A stretch of DNA of 64,000 nt from Streptomyces zingiberis. GTDB taxonomy: Bacteria > Actinomycetota > Actinomycetes > Streptomycetales > Streptomycetaceae. Made by a program: the position numbers and the translations under genes. The DNA lies in the NCBI RefSeq assembly GCF_012034935.1, contig NZ_JAATEN010000015.1:1-64000 (forward strand), read 5' to 3'. The notes beneath the pieces were generated by a model. The model was given only the letters and a program-made list of their open reading frames with translations. It had not been told where the DNA came from and did no database searches. This document shows, piece by piece, positions 1 to 8,201 of the stretch; position 1 is the first letter of the stretch, and each line of letters opens with the position of its first letter.

Positions 1-1081
1 AGCCGGCCACATCCGCTACGAACACGACGCCCAGGGCCGCATCACTCTCCGCCAGAAGAAGCGCCCCTCACGCACCCCCGACACCTGGCACTACCACTGG
101 GACGCCGAAGACCGCCTCACCGCCGTGGTCACCCCGGACGGGACCCACTGGCGCTACCGTTACGACCCCTTCGGCCGCCGCACCGCCAAACAACGCCTCA
201 CCCCCGACGGCACCACCGCCGAAGAAACCCTCTTCACCTGGGACGGCACCACCCTCGCCGAACAAACCACCACCTCCCCCGACCTCCCCCACCCCGTCAC
301 CCTCACCTGGGACCACGACGGCCTCCGCCCCATCGCCCAAACCGAACGCATTACCGCCGCCGGCGCACCCCAGCACGTCATCGACACCCGCTTCTTCGCC
401 ATCATCACCGACCTCGTCGGCACCCCCACCGAACTCGTCGACACCACCGGCGACATCGCCTGGCACACCCGCACCACCCTCTGGGGCACCACCACCTGGC
501 CCCGCCACAGCACCACCTACACCCCCCTCCGCTTCCCCGGCCAATACCACGACCCCGAAACCGGCCTCCACCACAACTACTACCGCCACTACGACCCCGA
601 AACCGCCCGCTACACCAGCATCGACCCCCTCGGCCTCACCCCAGCCCCCAACCCGGCAACGTACGTCCACAACCCGCATGTCGCAGTAGATCCAGAAGGG
701 CTGGCGCCTAAATGTCTGAATGGATTGGGTGTACACGGCAAGGATGCCAATGGCAATTTTCTGGCGGGTACTGCTGAAGGCCAGAAGCTTGGCGACGACA
801 TTCGGGTACGCTCCGCCCAGTCCGTCTTCACTCCTGACGGTAGGTTGGCCGAGCAGGTTGTGGGTGAATCAGATTTGATTATCCCTGGACGGCTGCTGGA
901 TAACCCTCATGTCATCAGCCACCTGACAGTCGACGGAAGTTCAATGGCGGATTGGGGTAAGTACTCTACGCCTACCCATCAAAGTCCTTACGGGGATTTC
1001 CAGGTGCACTTCTATCATAATGTCAAAACAGGGGAAATTGCGTTCGACTCAGATTATAAATCGGTAATGAATCGAAGGTGA
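1..1081 (+). CDS. RHS/YD-repeat protein, C-terminal part with toxin tip (5' end outside window)
   Basis: The reading frame is already open at base 2, so the gene starts upstream of the window. The visible part has YD-type repeats (YDPFGRRTAK), the RHS core (RFPGQYHDPETGLHHNYYRHY) and the DPLGL boundary near base 625. After that boundary the sequence changes abruptly to a lower-GC tail of about 120 residues. RHS proteins of this kind are known to carry a variable C-terminal toxin released after the core, so the tail is inferred to be the toxin. I do not recognise its fold; it contains a short segment WGKYSTPTHQSPYGDFQVHF. The stop overlaps the next gene by 4 bp, as expected for a toxin-immunity pair. 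Confidence 0.85.
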   Translation, partial: AGHIRYEHDAQGRITLRQKKRPSRTPDTWHYHWDAEDRLTAVVTPDGTHWRYRYDPFGRRTAKQRLTPDGTTAEETLFTWDGTTLAEQTTTSPDLPHPVTLTWDHDGLRPIAQTERITAAGAPQHVIDTRFFAIITDLVGTPTELVDTTGDIAWHTRTTLWGTTTWPRHSTTYTPLRFPGQYHDPETGLHHNYYRHYDPETARYTSIDPLGLTPAPNPATYVHNPHVAVDPEGLAPKCLNGLGVHGKDANGNFLAGTAEGQKLGDDIRVRSAQSVFTPDGRLAEQVVGESDLIIPGRLLDNPHVISHLTVDGSSMADWGKYSTPTHQSPYGDFQVHFYHNVKTGEIAFDSDYKSVMNRR

Positions 1082-1440
1082 GTAAAATGATCGTCACGCT
1101 GAAACGGGAGCTTGCTGGATCGGATGTGAGCCACCCTTCATCCCTGCGACCCGGGGTGGAGTATCCCGTCTTGGAAGTTTATGCTGAAATGAATGGTGAT
1201 AATTTCTTCCGGGTTGAGAGTGGCAGCGGAAATCCGGCAATGTTTGGATCCCGATTTTTTGAGGTTCAGAGTCGGCGCATGCCGGAATGTTGGATTCTTC
1301 GAATCATCGAACCCGGTAGTGTGCTCATCCAGCCTGCGGCCTGGTCTCGGCAGGGGTTCTGGGAGTCGTTCTTCGATGGTGAGCAGAATGCGCGCGATCT
1401 GTATGTGAGGTGGCGGGAAGAAGTGATTCTGGGTTCGTGA
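1078..1440 (+). CDS. Putative immunity protein for the upstream RHS toxin tip
   Basis: This 120-residue soluble protein starts with GTG inside a GTGA overlap with the RHS stop codon, so the two are translationally coupled. An internal ATG four codons in is an alternative start. No signal peptide or membrane segment is visible. I do not recognise the family. Its position directly after a polymorphic toxin tip, the coupling and the similarly low GC are the whole basis for the immunity call. A beta-rich composition (FFRVESG, RFFEVQS, WILRIIEPGSV) fits many small immunity folds, but that is only suggestive. Confidence 0.6.
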   Translation: MSKMIVTLKRELAGSDVSHPSSLRPGVEYPVLEVYAEMNGDNFFRVESGSGNPAMFGSRFFEVQSRRMPECWILRIIEPGSVLIQPAAWSRQGFWESFFDGEQNARDLYVRWREEVILGS

Positions 1441-1487
1441 CGGGGGATTTCGGTTGCCGATCTTGAGGTCAAGGTGTCGCGCGGTAG

Positions 1488-1895
1488 GGCAGTAGAAGGT
1501 CTCGTGATCCGGAAACGGTTAGAGAAAGGGACAGGCCGGCGCCGATGACCGCGATCCTGCACGAAGCCGCTCTCCGTATGGGATTCGGGGGTCCCGAGAC
1601 GACGAAGGCGCAGCTCCTCCACCTTGTCGCCATGAGCGAGCGACCCGAACTCACTATTGTGGTGATGTCGTTCGGCGGGGGAGCCTTCCCGGGCTCGGGG
1701 CAGCCCATCGTGTACGCCTCGGGGGACGTTCCCCAACTCGATACCGTGCAACTCGACACGGATCACGGTGTCGAGTTCCTGGATGCGGAAGCGCAACTGT
1801 CGAGATATCGATCGGTGCTGGATCGGATGGAGTCCTGTGTTCTGCCGCCGCTCGAATCACGGAATTTCATTCACGGCTTGGCGAGTGATCTCTGA
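1488..1895 (+). pseudogene. DUF5753 regulator remnant lacking its helix-turn-helix
   Basis: The translated piece from the ATG at 1545 contains the typical DUF5753 core (ILHEAALRMGFGG, then a QLLHL segment and a C-terminal LESRNFIHGLASDL). This domain normally follows an N-terminal XRE helix-turn-helix in Streptomyces regulators of 270-290 residues. Here the frame is blocked by TAG at 1485 and no HTH lies upstream, so only the C-terminal part survives. In-frame residues upstream of 1545 still resemble the family (RDPETVRERDRPAP), which supports truncation rather than a short gene. A DUF397 gene follows 9 bp downstream, the usual partner order. Confidence 0.6.
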
Positions 1896-1904
1896 GAAGG
1901 GGTA

Positions 1905-2102
1905 ATGGTGTCAGAACTTGAGTGGCAGAAGTCTTCTTACAGCGGGCAAGGTGCGAACTGCCTGTACTTCGCGGCTGCTTCCGACGGCACGGTACGCATC
2001 CGGGAGAGCGCGCAGCCCGGCGTCGTTCTAGCCGCGGCTCCGGAAGCGCTCCGAGAACTCATACGCGAGATCAAGGCGGGGGAGTACGACGATCTGACCT
2101 GA
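1905..2102 (+). CDS. DUF397 domain protein
   Basis: A 65-residue DUF397 protein with the typical opening WQKSSYSGQGANC and an internal VRIRESAQPG segment. These small proteins are widespread in Streptomyces and usually sit next to an XRE-DUF5753 regulator, where they are thought to act as regulator partners (SCO4441/4442-like or BldB-adjacent systems). A GAAGGGGT ribosome-binding site precedes the ATG. Its regulator partner upstream is truncated, so this gene may be an orphan. It closes the first toxin block; the sequence after it is a simple repeat. Confidence 0.8.
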   Translation: MVSELEWQKSSYSGQGANCLYFAAASDGTVRIRESAQPGVVLAAAPEALRELIREIKAGEYDDLT

Positions 2103-2190
2103 TTCCCGTGAACCGGCCGGCTTCGGGGACCTGAAGCTTCCGCTTTGATCGTGGCCCCTGGAAGGTGGGGGACGGGGATGACTCTCCCGG

Positions 2191-2250
2191 TGCGGTGCGG
2201 TGCGGTGCGGTGCGGTGCGGTGCGGTGCGGTGCGGTGCGGTGCGGTGCGG
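2191..2250 (+). repeat. Pentanucleotide tandem repeat, (TGCGG) x 12
   Basis: Twelve exact copies of TGCGG lie just upstream of the orphan RHS tip. The unit length is not a multiple of three, so loss or gain of one copy changes the frame of anything translated through it. Several GTG codons within the repeat open frames that run into the RHS segment. Confidence 0.95.
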
Positions 2251-2328
2251 TGCCGGGCCCAGGGACGGGGACGGCACCCGCCCGCACGTCGGCTTGACGG
2301 GCGTGGCGGTACCGGGCGATGGAACCGC

Positions 2329-3189
2329 CGACGCCCAGGGCCGCATCACCCTCCGCCAGAAGAAACGCCCCTCCCCCACCCCGTCACCCTCACCTGGGAC
2401 CACGACGGCCTCCGCCCCATCACCCAAACCGAACGCATCACCACCGCCGACGCACCCCAGCACGTCATCGACACCCGCTTCTTCGCCATCATCACCGACC
2501 TCGTCGGCACCCCTACCGAACTCATCGACACCACCGGCGACATCGCCTGGCACACCCGCACCACCCTCTGGGGCACCACCACCTGGTCCACCGACAGCAC
2601 GGCCTACACTCCTCTCCGCTTCCCCGGCCAGTACCACGACCTCGAAACCGGCCTCCACCACAACTACTTCCGCCACTACGACCCCGAAACCGCCCGCTAC
2701 ATCACTGTGGACCCACTGGGTATCGAGCCGGCGCCAAACCCGTGGTCCTACGTGGCGAACCCTCACATCTGGACCAACCGCCTCGGACTTGCGCCTGATT
2801 GCGCAGATTCATTCCCGATTTATCGGACGCCGAAGGCGAGGGACGCTGAATATGAACTGGCGCATGGGCCGAACCCGCTCAACCATCAAGCCGGTGTAGA
2901 CATAGGGGGCGGTTTTAGATCTGACGGTTCGGTGTATTTTGGTGAACGGAGTGTGGCGGCTGAGTACATAAGTCCTACCGGGCGAAATTTTGCAACCGGA
3001 ATGGTTCGTTATGACATGCATCCGAAATTCCTTGAAGAATTCACGGATCCTAGATACATGAAGGTGTACGACTGGGGTGGCCCAAGTGGAAATCCCAGGA
3101 TGGAATTCGTCATCCCTGTGGATAAGCTGGATCGTATTTTCGAGTTGACGCTCGGGGGGAGTTGGATTCCGGGTGAGGGGAGAGGTTAG
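2329..3189 (+). pseudogene. Orphan RHS tip: partial core plus ADP-ribosyltransferase-like toxin
   Basis: Bases from about 2329 repeat the first RHS gene almost exactly (25-69 and then 285 onward) but 217 bp are missing at a CCTC microhomology, which breaks the frame. From about 2374 the RHS frame is intact through the core (RFPGQYHDLETGLHHNY) and DPLG boundary, then switches to a different tail of about 140 residues. The tail has FPIYRTPKARDAEYEL near its start and VYFGERSVAAEYI in the middle, a pattern seen in ADP-ribosyltransferase-type toxins; that assignment is inferred. There is no signal peptide or N-terminal delivery region. Such orphan tips are known as recombination reservoirs for RHS genes. 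The open frame can be extended to a GTG at 2200 inside the pentanucleotide repeat. Confidence 0.7.
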
Positions 3190-3442
3190 ATTGCTTGACG
3201 TACATCAGGAGATCAATGTCGTGGTCACGGCAATCCTGCCGTTCGGGCTAAAAGTAGACATCGATGGCATGGGCGGGGTCATTGACCAGACAAAACATCC
3301 TTCATGGTGGGATGATGTGGAGCCTGCGGAAATTGGTGATCTCCTTCATGCGGTTGTTCTCGACCCTACGAGGTCGCCTCCGCGTTTGAGTGCCTTGCGC
3401 AAGGATATTGAGACGGCGCGCCGCCTCCGGTCTCAGGGGTAA
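3173..3442 (+). CDS. Putative immunity protein, S1/OB-like
   Basis: This small protein (89 residues from GTG 3173) overlaps the end of the orphan toxin. A TTG at 3191, one base after the toxin stop and 5 bp after GGGGAGAGG, is an equally good start. The sequence VVVTAILPFGLKVDIDG followed by GDLLHAVVLDPTRSPPRLS looks like an S1/OB-fold strand pattern; I infer this from the pattern alone. Position and coupling point to an immunity role against the ART-like tip. No membrane segment is present. Confidence 0.6.
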   Translation: MRGEVRLLDVHQEINVVVTAILPFGLKVDIDGMGGVIDQTKHPSWWDDVEPAEIGDLLHAVVLDPTRSPPRLSALRKDIETARRLRSQG

Positions 3443-3447
3443 ATGGA

Positions 3448-3645
3448 ATGAAAGGCGATTCAATCCCTCGATGAACGCTCCGATATTCCTTTTCCTGACG
3501 AATTTACAGAGACAGTCCGCGCGCGACTTGGCCCGACTCCAGCTCGGGGCCGAACGTCGAGGACGGCGTAGCGTTTGTTCTGGATCAGAAGGTTACGGGA
3601 GTGGGGACGAGATGTCCTCTGGTCCGCCCCGGCGCGGGTGAGTGA
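3448..3645 (+). pseudogene. Frameshifted small gene, possible immunity remnant
   Basis: Three frames in succession read like one protein. ATG 3448 is followed by AAA; removing one A gives MKAIQSLDERSDIPFPDEF. That frame runs to a TAG at 3569, but the third frame continues with PNVEDGVAFVLDQKVTGV to a TGA at 3643. Two indels, one in the short A run at 3451 and one near 3530-3555, would therefore restore a protein of about 65 residues. I do not recognise a family. Its place after two toxin-immunity pairs suggests a decayed immunity or tip cassette. Confidence 0.45.
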
Positions 3646-3689
3646 TGTCCCTGGTGGCTGAATTATGATTTGTCGGGAGGCGAAGTCTC

Positions 3690-3979
3690 GTGTTTGTGAT
3701 GCCCGTCTCCAAAGAGGTCGTGGAGTTCCTTGAGGGGATCATCGAGGTGATGGCGGGGAATATTGGCCTGTCATACTCCGAGGCTGTGGCACGTATCAAT
3801 GGGAAGTGGCTGACGTAGCAATTGATGGGTCAGTCGATCTCATCGAGCGCGAACTTCCTGAGTATTGGGCTCACCGGATCTGCTACGGCAATGCTCCCTC
3901 CGGGAAACCAGAGGCGGACCGTGTGCGATGGAAGCTCCTTCCGGCTCCACCCTCAGGCTCGTATTATTGGACGGTTTGA
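3690..3979 (+). pseudogene. Frameshifted small Streptomyces hypothetical gene
   Basis: A good GGGAGG site precedes GTG 3690. The first frame gives 42 codons (VVEFLEGIIEVMAGNIGLSY and on to INGKW) and stops at TAG 3816. A second frame entered near 3812 continues with DLIERELPEYWAHRICYG and ends WKLLPAPPSGSYYWTV at TGA 3977. The two halves together resemble a roughly 95-residue soluble protein I have seen as hypothetical in Streptomyces, with no assigned function. A single indel near 3805-3815 explains the break. Confidence 0.5.
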
Positions 3980-4288
3980 TTCAAGAGGACAGGATTTCTG
4001 GGGGTGTTGTGTACCTGGTACGGGATACGTCAAAGGGAACCGAGTTCGGGTTGGGAGGAGTCGAGGGTGCAGATGGACTGGACCAGCGTGCTGCTGAACC
4101 CGGAAGGTATTCATCGCGTCTACTCGCAACCTGGGGAGGGAGACGCAGCTTCCTGAGTCCGATCCGCGGGGTGAGAGGTCACCCCTGCTTCGGGGCGCGT
4201 TCGAGAGTGGTCACCATGACGGCTCCGTGCAGCCTGTTCGGGCCGGAGGCACGGAGCCGTCGTGGTTGGGCAAGCTCTTTGGGTCTGG
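3980..4288. other. Non-coding remnant region with one short ORF
   Basis: No convincing gene is present. A 27-codon frame from ATG 4073 to TGA 4154-4156, preceded by GGAGGAG about 13 bp upstream, reads MDWTSVLLNPEGIHRVYS and may be the start of another decayed small gene. GC is lower than in the rest of the window, as in the preceding toxin block. Confidence 0.4.
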
Positions 4289-4498
4289 TCAGGCGTGTAG
4301 GTGGCCCTGCTTGACGGCGGCTATGAACGCAGACCAGTGGTCGGACGGGAAGGTGATCACCGGGCCGTGCGCGTGCTTGCTGTCTCGTACGGGAACGGCG
4401 CCGGTGAGGTCGTCGGAGACCTCGACGCACGCGCCGCCGTCCTGGTTGCTGTATGTGCTCTTGCGCCATGAGGCGGCGCTCAGGTCGTTGATCCGCAC
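4289..4498 (-). CDS. DUF397 domain protein
   Basis: This 69-residue protein carries the DUF397 signature (WRKSTYSNQDGGACVEV, then VPVRDSKHAHGP and WSAFIAAVKQG). It starts with GTG 19 bp before the end of the upstream XRE-DUF5753 gene, so the two form a translationally linked regulator pair. In Streptomyces such pairs behave as developmental or toxin-antitoxin-like regulatory modules. The function of this pair is not evident from its neighbours, which are toxin remnants on one side and a cyclic-di-GMP protein on the other. Confidence 0.85.
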   Translation of the reverse strand: MRINDLSAASWRKSTYSNQDGGACVEVSDDLTGAVPVRDSKHAHGPVITFPSDHWSAFIAAVKQGHLHA

Positions 4499-5322
4499 GG
4501 CACTTCCTCCAGCTTCCGCAGGATGAACTTCCGCGACTCGGCTGGAGACAGCGCCAGGTCGCGCACTGAATCGTACGCCTTCTGGAGGCGCACAACCGGC
4601 GCGGTTTCCTCGATGAGTTCACCCCGGTACCCGTTCTCGGTGTAGGCCACGGTCCGGCCGTCCGGAAGCAGCAGGTACCACAGGTCGAAGCCCAGCAGCG
4701 CGTGCAGCCCCGCGCTGTTCGGCAGCACGTGGACCGTCACGTTGTCGCGGTCCGCCAGCGCTGAGAGGTGCTCCAACTGTGCCGACCACGCGGCTCTTTC
4801 CCGGAGCGGTGTGAGGAGTGTGGCCTCGGAGAGGATGGTCCTGAAGGGTGGGGAATCCTCCTGGACCAGCAACTCCTTACGTCCCATCCGGGCGTTGACC
4901 TGCTGGTCCAGCTCATCGCCCTTGAGGCCGCCCGCTGCCAGGACCTCCCGTGCGTACTCCGGGGTCTGGAGGAGTCCTGGCAGGACGCTCGCCGCGAAGT
5001 GCCACAGGCTGACGGCCTCCGCCTCAAGTTTCATGTAGCGGCGGTACTGCTCGCGGAACTGGGTGTGGTCCGCGCGGGCCAGTTCCCAGAGAGCGAGGAG
5101 CATTCCGGGGGTGCCGTAGTAGTGGTCCAGGGCCTGGACGACCTCGGGGCTGCCGAGCGTCTCCCCCTTCTCCATTTTGCCGAACAGGCTGTGGTCCCAG
5201 CCGAGGCGTTCCCCGAGCTGGCGGAGCGTAGCGCCCTTGCGGGCGCGCAACTGCCGTAGCTCCTCGGCGAACCGGTGGCGCGGTTCGCGGCTGCGGCTCG
5301 TCGCGAGGCGTCGTTGCGGCAA
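4480..5322 (-). CDS. XRE-family regulator with DUF5753 domain
   Basis: About 280 residues. An N-terminal helix-turn-helix (LRQLRARKGATLRQLGERLG and the following FGKMEKGE recognition region) is followed by the DUF5753 domain (WHFAASVLPGLLQTPEYARE, ending SRKFILRKLEEV). I place the start at the TTG at 5322, five bases after GGAGGGGAGCC; longer frames run up to 5442 but give only low-complexity sequence. Its stop overlaps the DUF397 gene. This is the intact version of the family of which a headless remnant lies at 1488-1895. Confidence 0.88.
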   Translation of the reverse strand: MPQRRLATSRSREPRHRFAEELRQLRARKGATLRQLGERLGWDHSLFGKMEKGETLGSPEVVQALDHYYGTPGMLLALWELARADHTQFREQYRRYMKLEAEAVSLWHFAASVLPGLLQTPEYAREVLAAGGLKGDELDQQVNARMGRKELLVQEDSPPFRTILSEATLLTPLRERAAWSAQLEHLSALADRDNVTVHVLPNSAGLHALLGFDLWYLLLPDGRTVAYTENGYRGELIEETAPVVRLQKAYDSVRDLALSPAESRKFILRKLEEVPCGSTT

Positions 5323-5652
5323 GGTGGCTCCCCTCCGGCGCCCGGGGCCGGCGCCGCCGGTCGCCCCGGGGGCCCTGCGTTCCCGTGCTGATGCCGGGGC
5401 CGGGGACGTCGTGCCTGCTCGGCCCGGCGTTCCGCGCCACACCCGGCGGTCGATCTGTGATGGATCGACTGCACACCGTAATGCAGGTGGTGCGGGCGCG
5501 TCGGCGGAATCGTGAAGGTGGTGACCGGCCCTGGACCGGGCGGTACGCGAGCTGGCAGTTCCGCCTGCGGTGCGACGGTCCGTCAGGCCCCCCGGCGCCC
5601 CCGCCGGACGCCGCCCCGCCTCCCCGCCGGACGCCGCCCCGCCGCCCCGCCG
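5323..5652. other. Intergenic, no gene seen
   Basis: GC-rich spacer between two minus-strand genes. It holds the promoter region of the XRE regulator. A run of CCGCC-type triplets near 5580-5650 follows the stop of the cyclic-di-GMP gene. No RNA gene or clear palindrome was found. Confidence 0.6.
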
Positions 5653-7845
5653 TCACCCGTCCAGCAGTGACGACACCCGTTCCGGGTGCAGGGGGCGGGC
5701 GTAGTACCAGCCCTGGCCCGTGTCGCAGCCGATGCGGCGCAGCCGCTCCGCCTGGTCGGCGCTCTCGACGCACTCGGCCGTGACGGTCAGGCCCAGCCGG
5801 TGGGCCAGCCCGACCAGGGCCTCCACGATGGTGGCGTCCGCCGGGTTGGCCTGGGCGCGGTCCCGGAACCCCCGCACGAATTCCCCGTCCAGCTTGAGGA
5901 CGGAGGCCGGGAGCCGGCTCAGATAGGCGAGGTTGGAGTAGCCGGTGCCGAAGTCGTCGATGGCGATGGACACCCCCATCTCGCTGAGCGCCTGAAGTGC
6001 CTGGAGCGGGCGGCCGGCGGAGCCCATGACCGCCGACTCCGTCAGCTCCAGCTGGAGCAGGCGCGGCGGCAGCCCCGTCTCGGCGAGGATGGCGGCGACG
6101 TCCGCGACGAGGTCGGAGTCCCACATCTGGCGCACGGCCACGTTGACGCTGACGAAGATCGGCGCGTGCGGGCGCTGCAACTGCCAGAGCCGGGCCTGGC
6201 GGCAGGCGCTGCGCAGCACCCAGCGGCCCAGCTCGACGATGGTGCCTTCCTCCTCGGCCAGTGTGATGAACCGATTCGGCCCGAGGGTGCCGAACTGCGG
6301 GTGCCGCCAGCGCACCAGCGCCTCGACGCCCTCCAGCACCCCGCCGTCCAGACTCACCAGCGGCTGGTACTCCAGGGTGAACTCGCCCCGTTCGATGGCC
6401 GGCCGCAGGGTGCTGGCGAGCGCCTGGCGGTTGATGCGGTCGGCGTTGCGTTCGGGGTCGAAGAGCGTCCAGCGGGACTTGCCGTCGGCCTTGGCCCAGT
6501 AGAGCGTGGTGTCGGCGGCCTGCATCAGCGCGGTGGCGGTCGTCCCGGCGGCGGCGCGCTCCACCACCCCGATGGAGGCCGACAGCGACAGCCGCTGCCC
6601 CGCCAGGTCGAACGGCTGCCGCAGCGCGTGGAGCATCGCCTCGGCCAGCTCGGAGAGCTGCTCCGTGCCGGTGGAGTCCTCGACGAGGACGGCGAACTCG
6701 TCCCCGCCCAGGCGCGCGACGAGATGCGCGCCGCGCCGGCCGTATCCGGCGCGGTCCGTGCAGAACGCCAGGCGCTGGCCGACGGCGTGCAGCAGCCGGT
6801 CGCCGACGCGGTGCCCGAGGGTGTCGTTGACGGCCCGGAAACCGTCCAGGTCCAGGTAGCACAGGCCGATCCGGCCGGTGCCGGCCGACGGCTCCGCCGG
6901 GTCCAGGACGGCGGCCAGCCGTTCGAAGAAGTGGGCGCGGTTGGGCAGCCGGGTCACCGGGTCGTGCATCCGCAGCTTGCGCAGGCGCGCCTGGAGGCCG
7001 CGGCGGTCGCTGATGTCCGCCACCGACAGCAGTGCCCGGGGCCGGCCGCCGTCCGCCGCCCCGCTTTCCGGCAGCGGGTCGACGGTGACCTCCGCCCAGA
7101 GCGGCTGCCCGTCCTGCTGCTTGAGCCGGCGCGTGCACCGCAGCCGCCCGCCCCGGCCGGTGAGCACGTCCCGGTACGCGGCCCAGGTGCGGGCGTCGTG
7201 GCCGAGGTTCAGCAGATCGGCGGCGGGTTCGGTGGCGAGCCGGGCGGGATCGGCGCCGAGCAGCGCGCCCAGGGCGGGGTTGGCGGTGACCACCGCGCCG
7301 TCGTCGTCGAGCACGGCCATGCCCAGGCGGGCGGCGTTGAAGGCGGCGCGGTAGTCACTCTGTTCGGCCGGGGTCGCGGTGCGGGGCGCCCCGGGGGCGG
7401 CGGGCGCGCCGGGGGTGGCGTCCGGGGGGAGGGGGCCCGGGGTGGGGGAGGAGTCAGGGGCGGGGGAGGCCGCCGCCCCGGCGGGCGTCTCCCCCGCGGA
7501 GCGCGCTCCGGCCGGGAGGGCGCCGGGGGAGGTTCCCGGCGGCGTCTCCGCAGGCGCCTCCCCGGACGGCCCGAGGGGTGGCCCCACCGACGGCCCGGCG
7601 GACGGCTCCCCGGACGGCTCCCCGGGCGCATCCGGGGACGGGGGCGGGGGCGCGGGGAAGCCGGCCGGGAGCGTCCGGTCGGCCGGGCCGGACGGGTCGG
7701 CCGCGCCGGGCGCGGGCGCGGCCGGTGGTGCCGGGGGCCGCGCGGCCCGGGCCCCCCGCGAGCGACGGTAGACACGGCTACGTTCCGTGAACGTCGGCAG
7801 GGTGAGTCCCGGCGCCGTACCTGGCCTCTTGGGTGATCCGCTCAC
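5653..7845 (-). CDS. PAS-GGDEF-EAL cyclic-di-GMP turnover protein
   Basis: This 730-residue cytoplasmic protein begins with about 160 residues of Pro/Ala/Gly-rich disordered sequence. A PAS domain follows (from YRAAFNAARLGMAVLDDD), then GGDEF with an intact RLGGDEF motif, and EAL with intact EALVRW and DDFGTGYS motifs. It may therefore both make and degrade cyclic-di-GMP. The order resembles RmdA of S. venezuelae, a PAS-GGDEF-EAL regulator of development, but orthology cannot be settled here. GTG 7845 is preceded by GGGAG at a good distance. No membrane helices are seen. Cyclic-di-GMP controls the sporulation switch through BldD in this genus. Confidence 0.9.
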   Translation of the reverse strand: MSGSPKRPGTAPGLTLPTFTERSRVYRRSRGARAARPPAPPAAPAPGAADPSGPADRTLPAGFPAPPPPSPDAPGEPSGEPSAGPSVGPPLGPSGEAPAETPPGTSPGALPAGARSAGETPAGAAASPAPDSSPTPGPLPPDATPGAPAAPGAPRTATPAEQSDYRAAFNAARLGMAVLDDDGAVVTANPALGALLGADPARLATEPAADLLNLGHDARTWAAYRDVLTGRGGRLRCTRRLKQQDGQPLWAEVTVDPLPESGAADGGRPRALLSVADISDRRGLQARLRKLRMHDPVTRLPNRAHFFERLAAVLDPAEPSAGTGRIGLCYLDLDGFRAVNDTLGHRVGDRLLHAVGQRLAFCTDRAGYGRRGAHLVARLGGDEFAVLVEDSTGTEQLSELAEAMLHALRQPFDLAGQRLSLSASIGVVERAAAGTTATALMQAADTTLYWAKADGKSRWTLFDPERNADRINRQALASTLRPAIERGEFTLEYQPLVSLDGGVLEGVEALVRWRHPQFGTLGPNRFITLAEEEGTIVELGRWVLRSACRQARLWQLQRPHAPIFVSVNVAVRQMWDSDLVADVAAILAETGLPPRLLQLELTESAVMGSAGRPLQALQALSEMGVSIAIDDFGTGYSNLAYLSRLPASVLKLDGEFVRGFRDRAQANPADATIVEALVGLAHRLGLTVTAECVESADQAERLRRIGCDTGQGWYYARPLHPERVSSLLDG

Positions 7846-8201
7846 CGTTCACTCCCGCGGGGGGCTCGTCTGGAGGGTCGCGGAAACCGCCTGCCCGGGC
7901 GGGCCGCCGGCCGCCGGACGCAGGGGATCCGCGCTGGAAATGTGGCGATCATAGAGGTTGGTGGCGACTCCTTCCATCGAACGGCCCAGGGATGCCCAGG
8001 GAGATAGGTACGGATGGGTGACGGCCCGATCGTTTCTGCGCCCGGGCGCCGGGCCAGGGCGCGTGCGCCCCCCAGGTGTGACGTTGAGTTACGTATAGGC
8101 ATACCGGTTCCCTCACCCGTGCGGAGCAAGGAAACAGGCTGCGTACGTCAATATCCCCGCAAGGTGGACAGGTGTCCTGTCCCACGTCCGGGGAGGCCGA
8201 C
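7846..8201. promoter_or_regulatory. Divergent promoter region
   Basis: This 356-bp spacer separates the divergent cyclic-di-GMP gene and the M6 protease gene and must hold both promoters. I see no strong palindrome. The stretch near 8070-8150 is less GC-rich than the rest. Confidence 0.5.

Noticed and set aside
5024..7138. Long minus-strand frame of about 700 codons across the cyclic-di-GMP gene
   Set aside because: It is rich in Arg, Gly, Pro and Ala with no family motif and lies in another frame of a gene with intact GGDEF and EAL motifs. High GC removes stop codons from the other frames.
5686..7836. Plus-strand frame of about 716 codons opposite the GGDEF-EAL gene
   Set aside because: It is antisense to a well-supported gene and consists of Gly/Arg/Val-rich sequence without domains.
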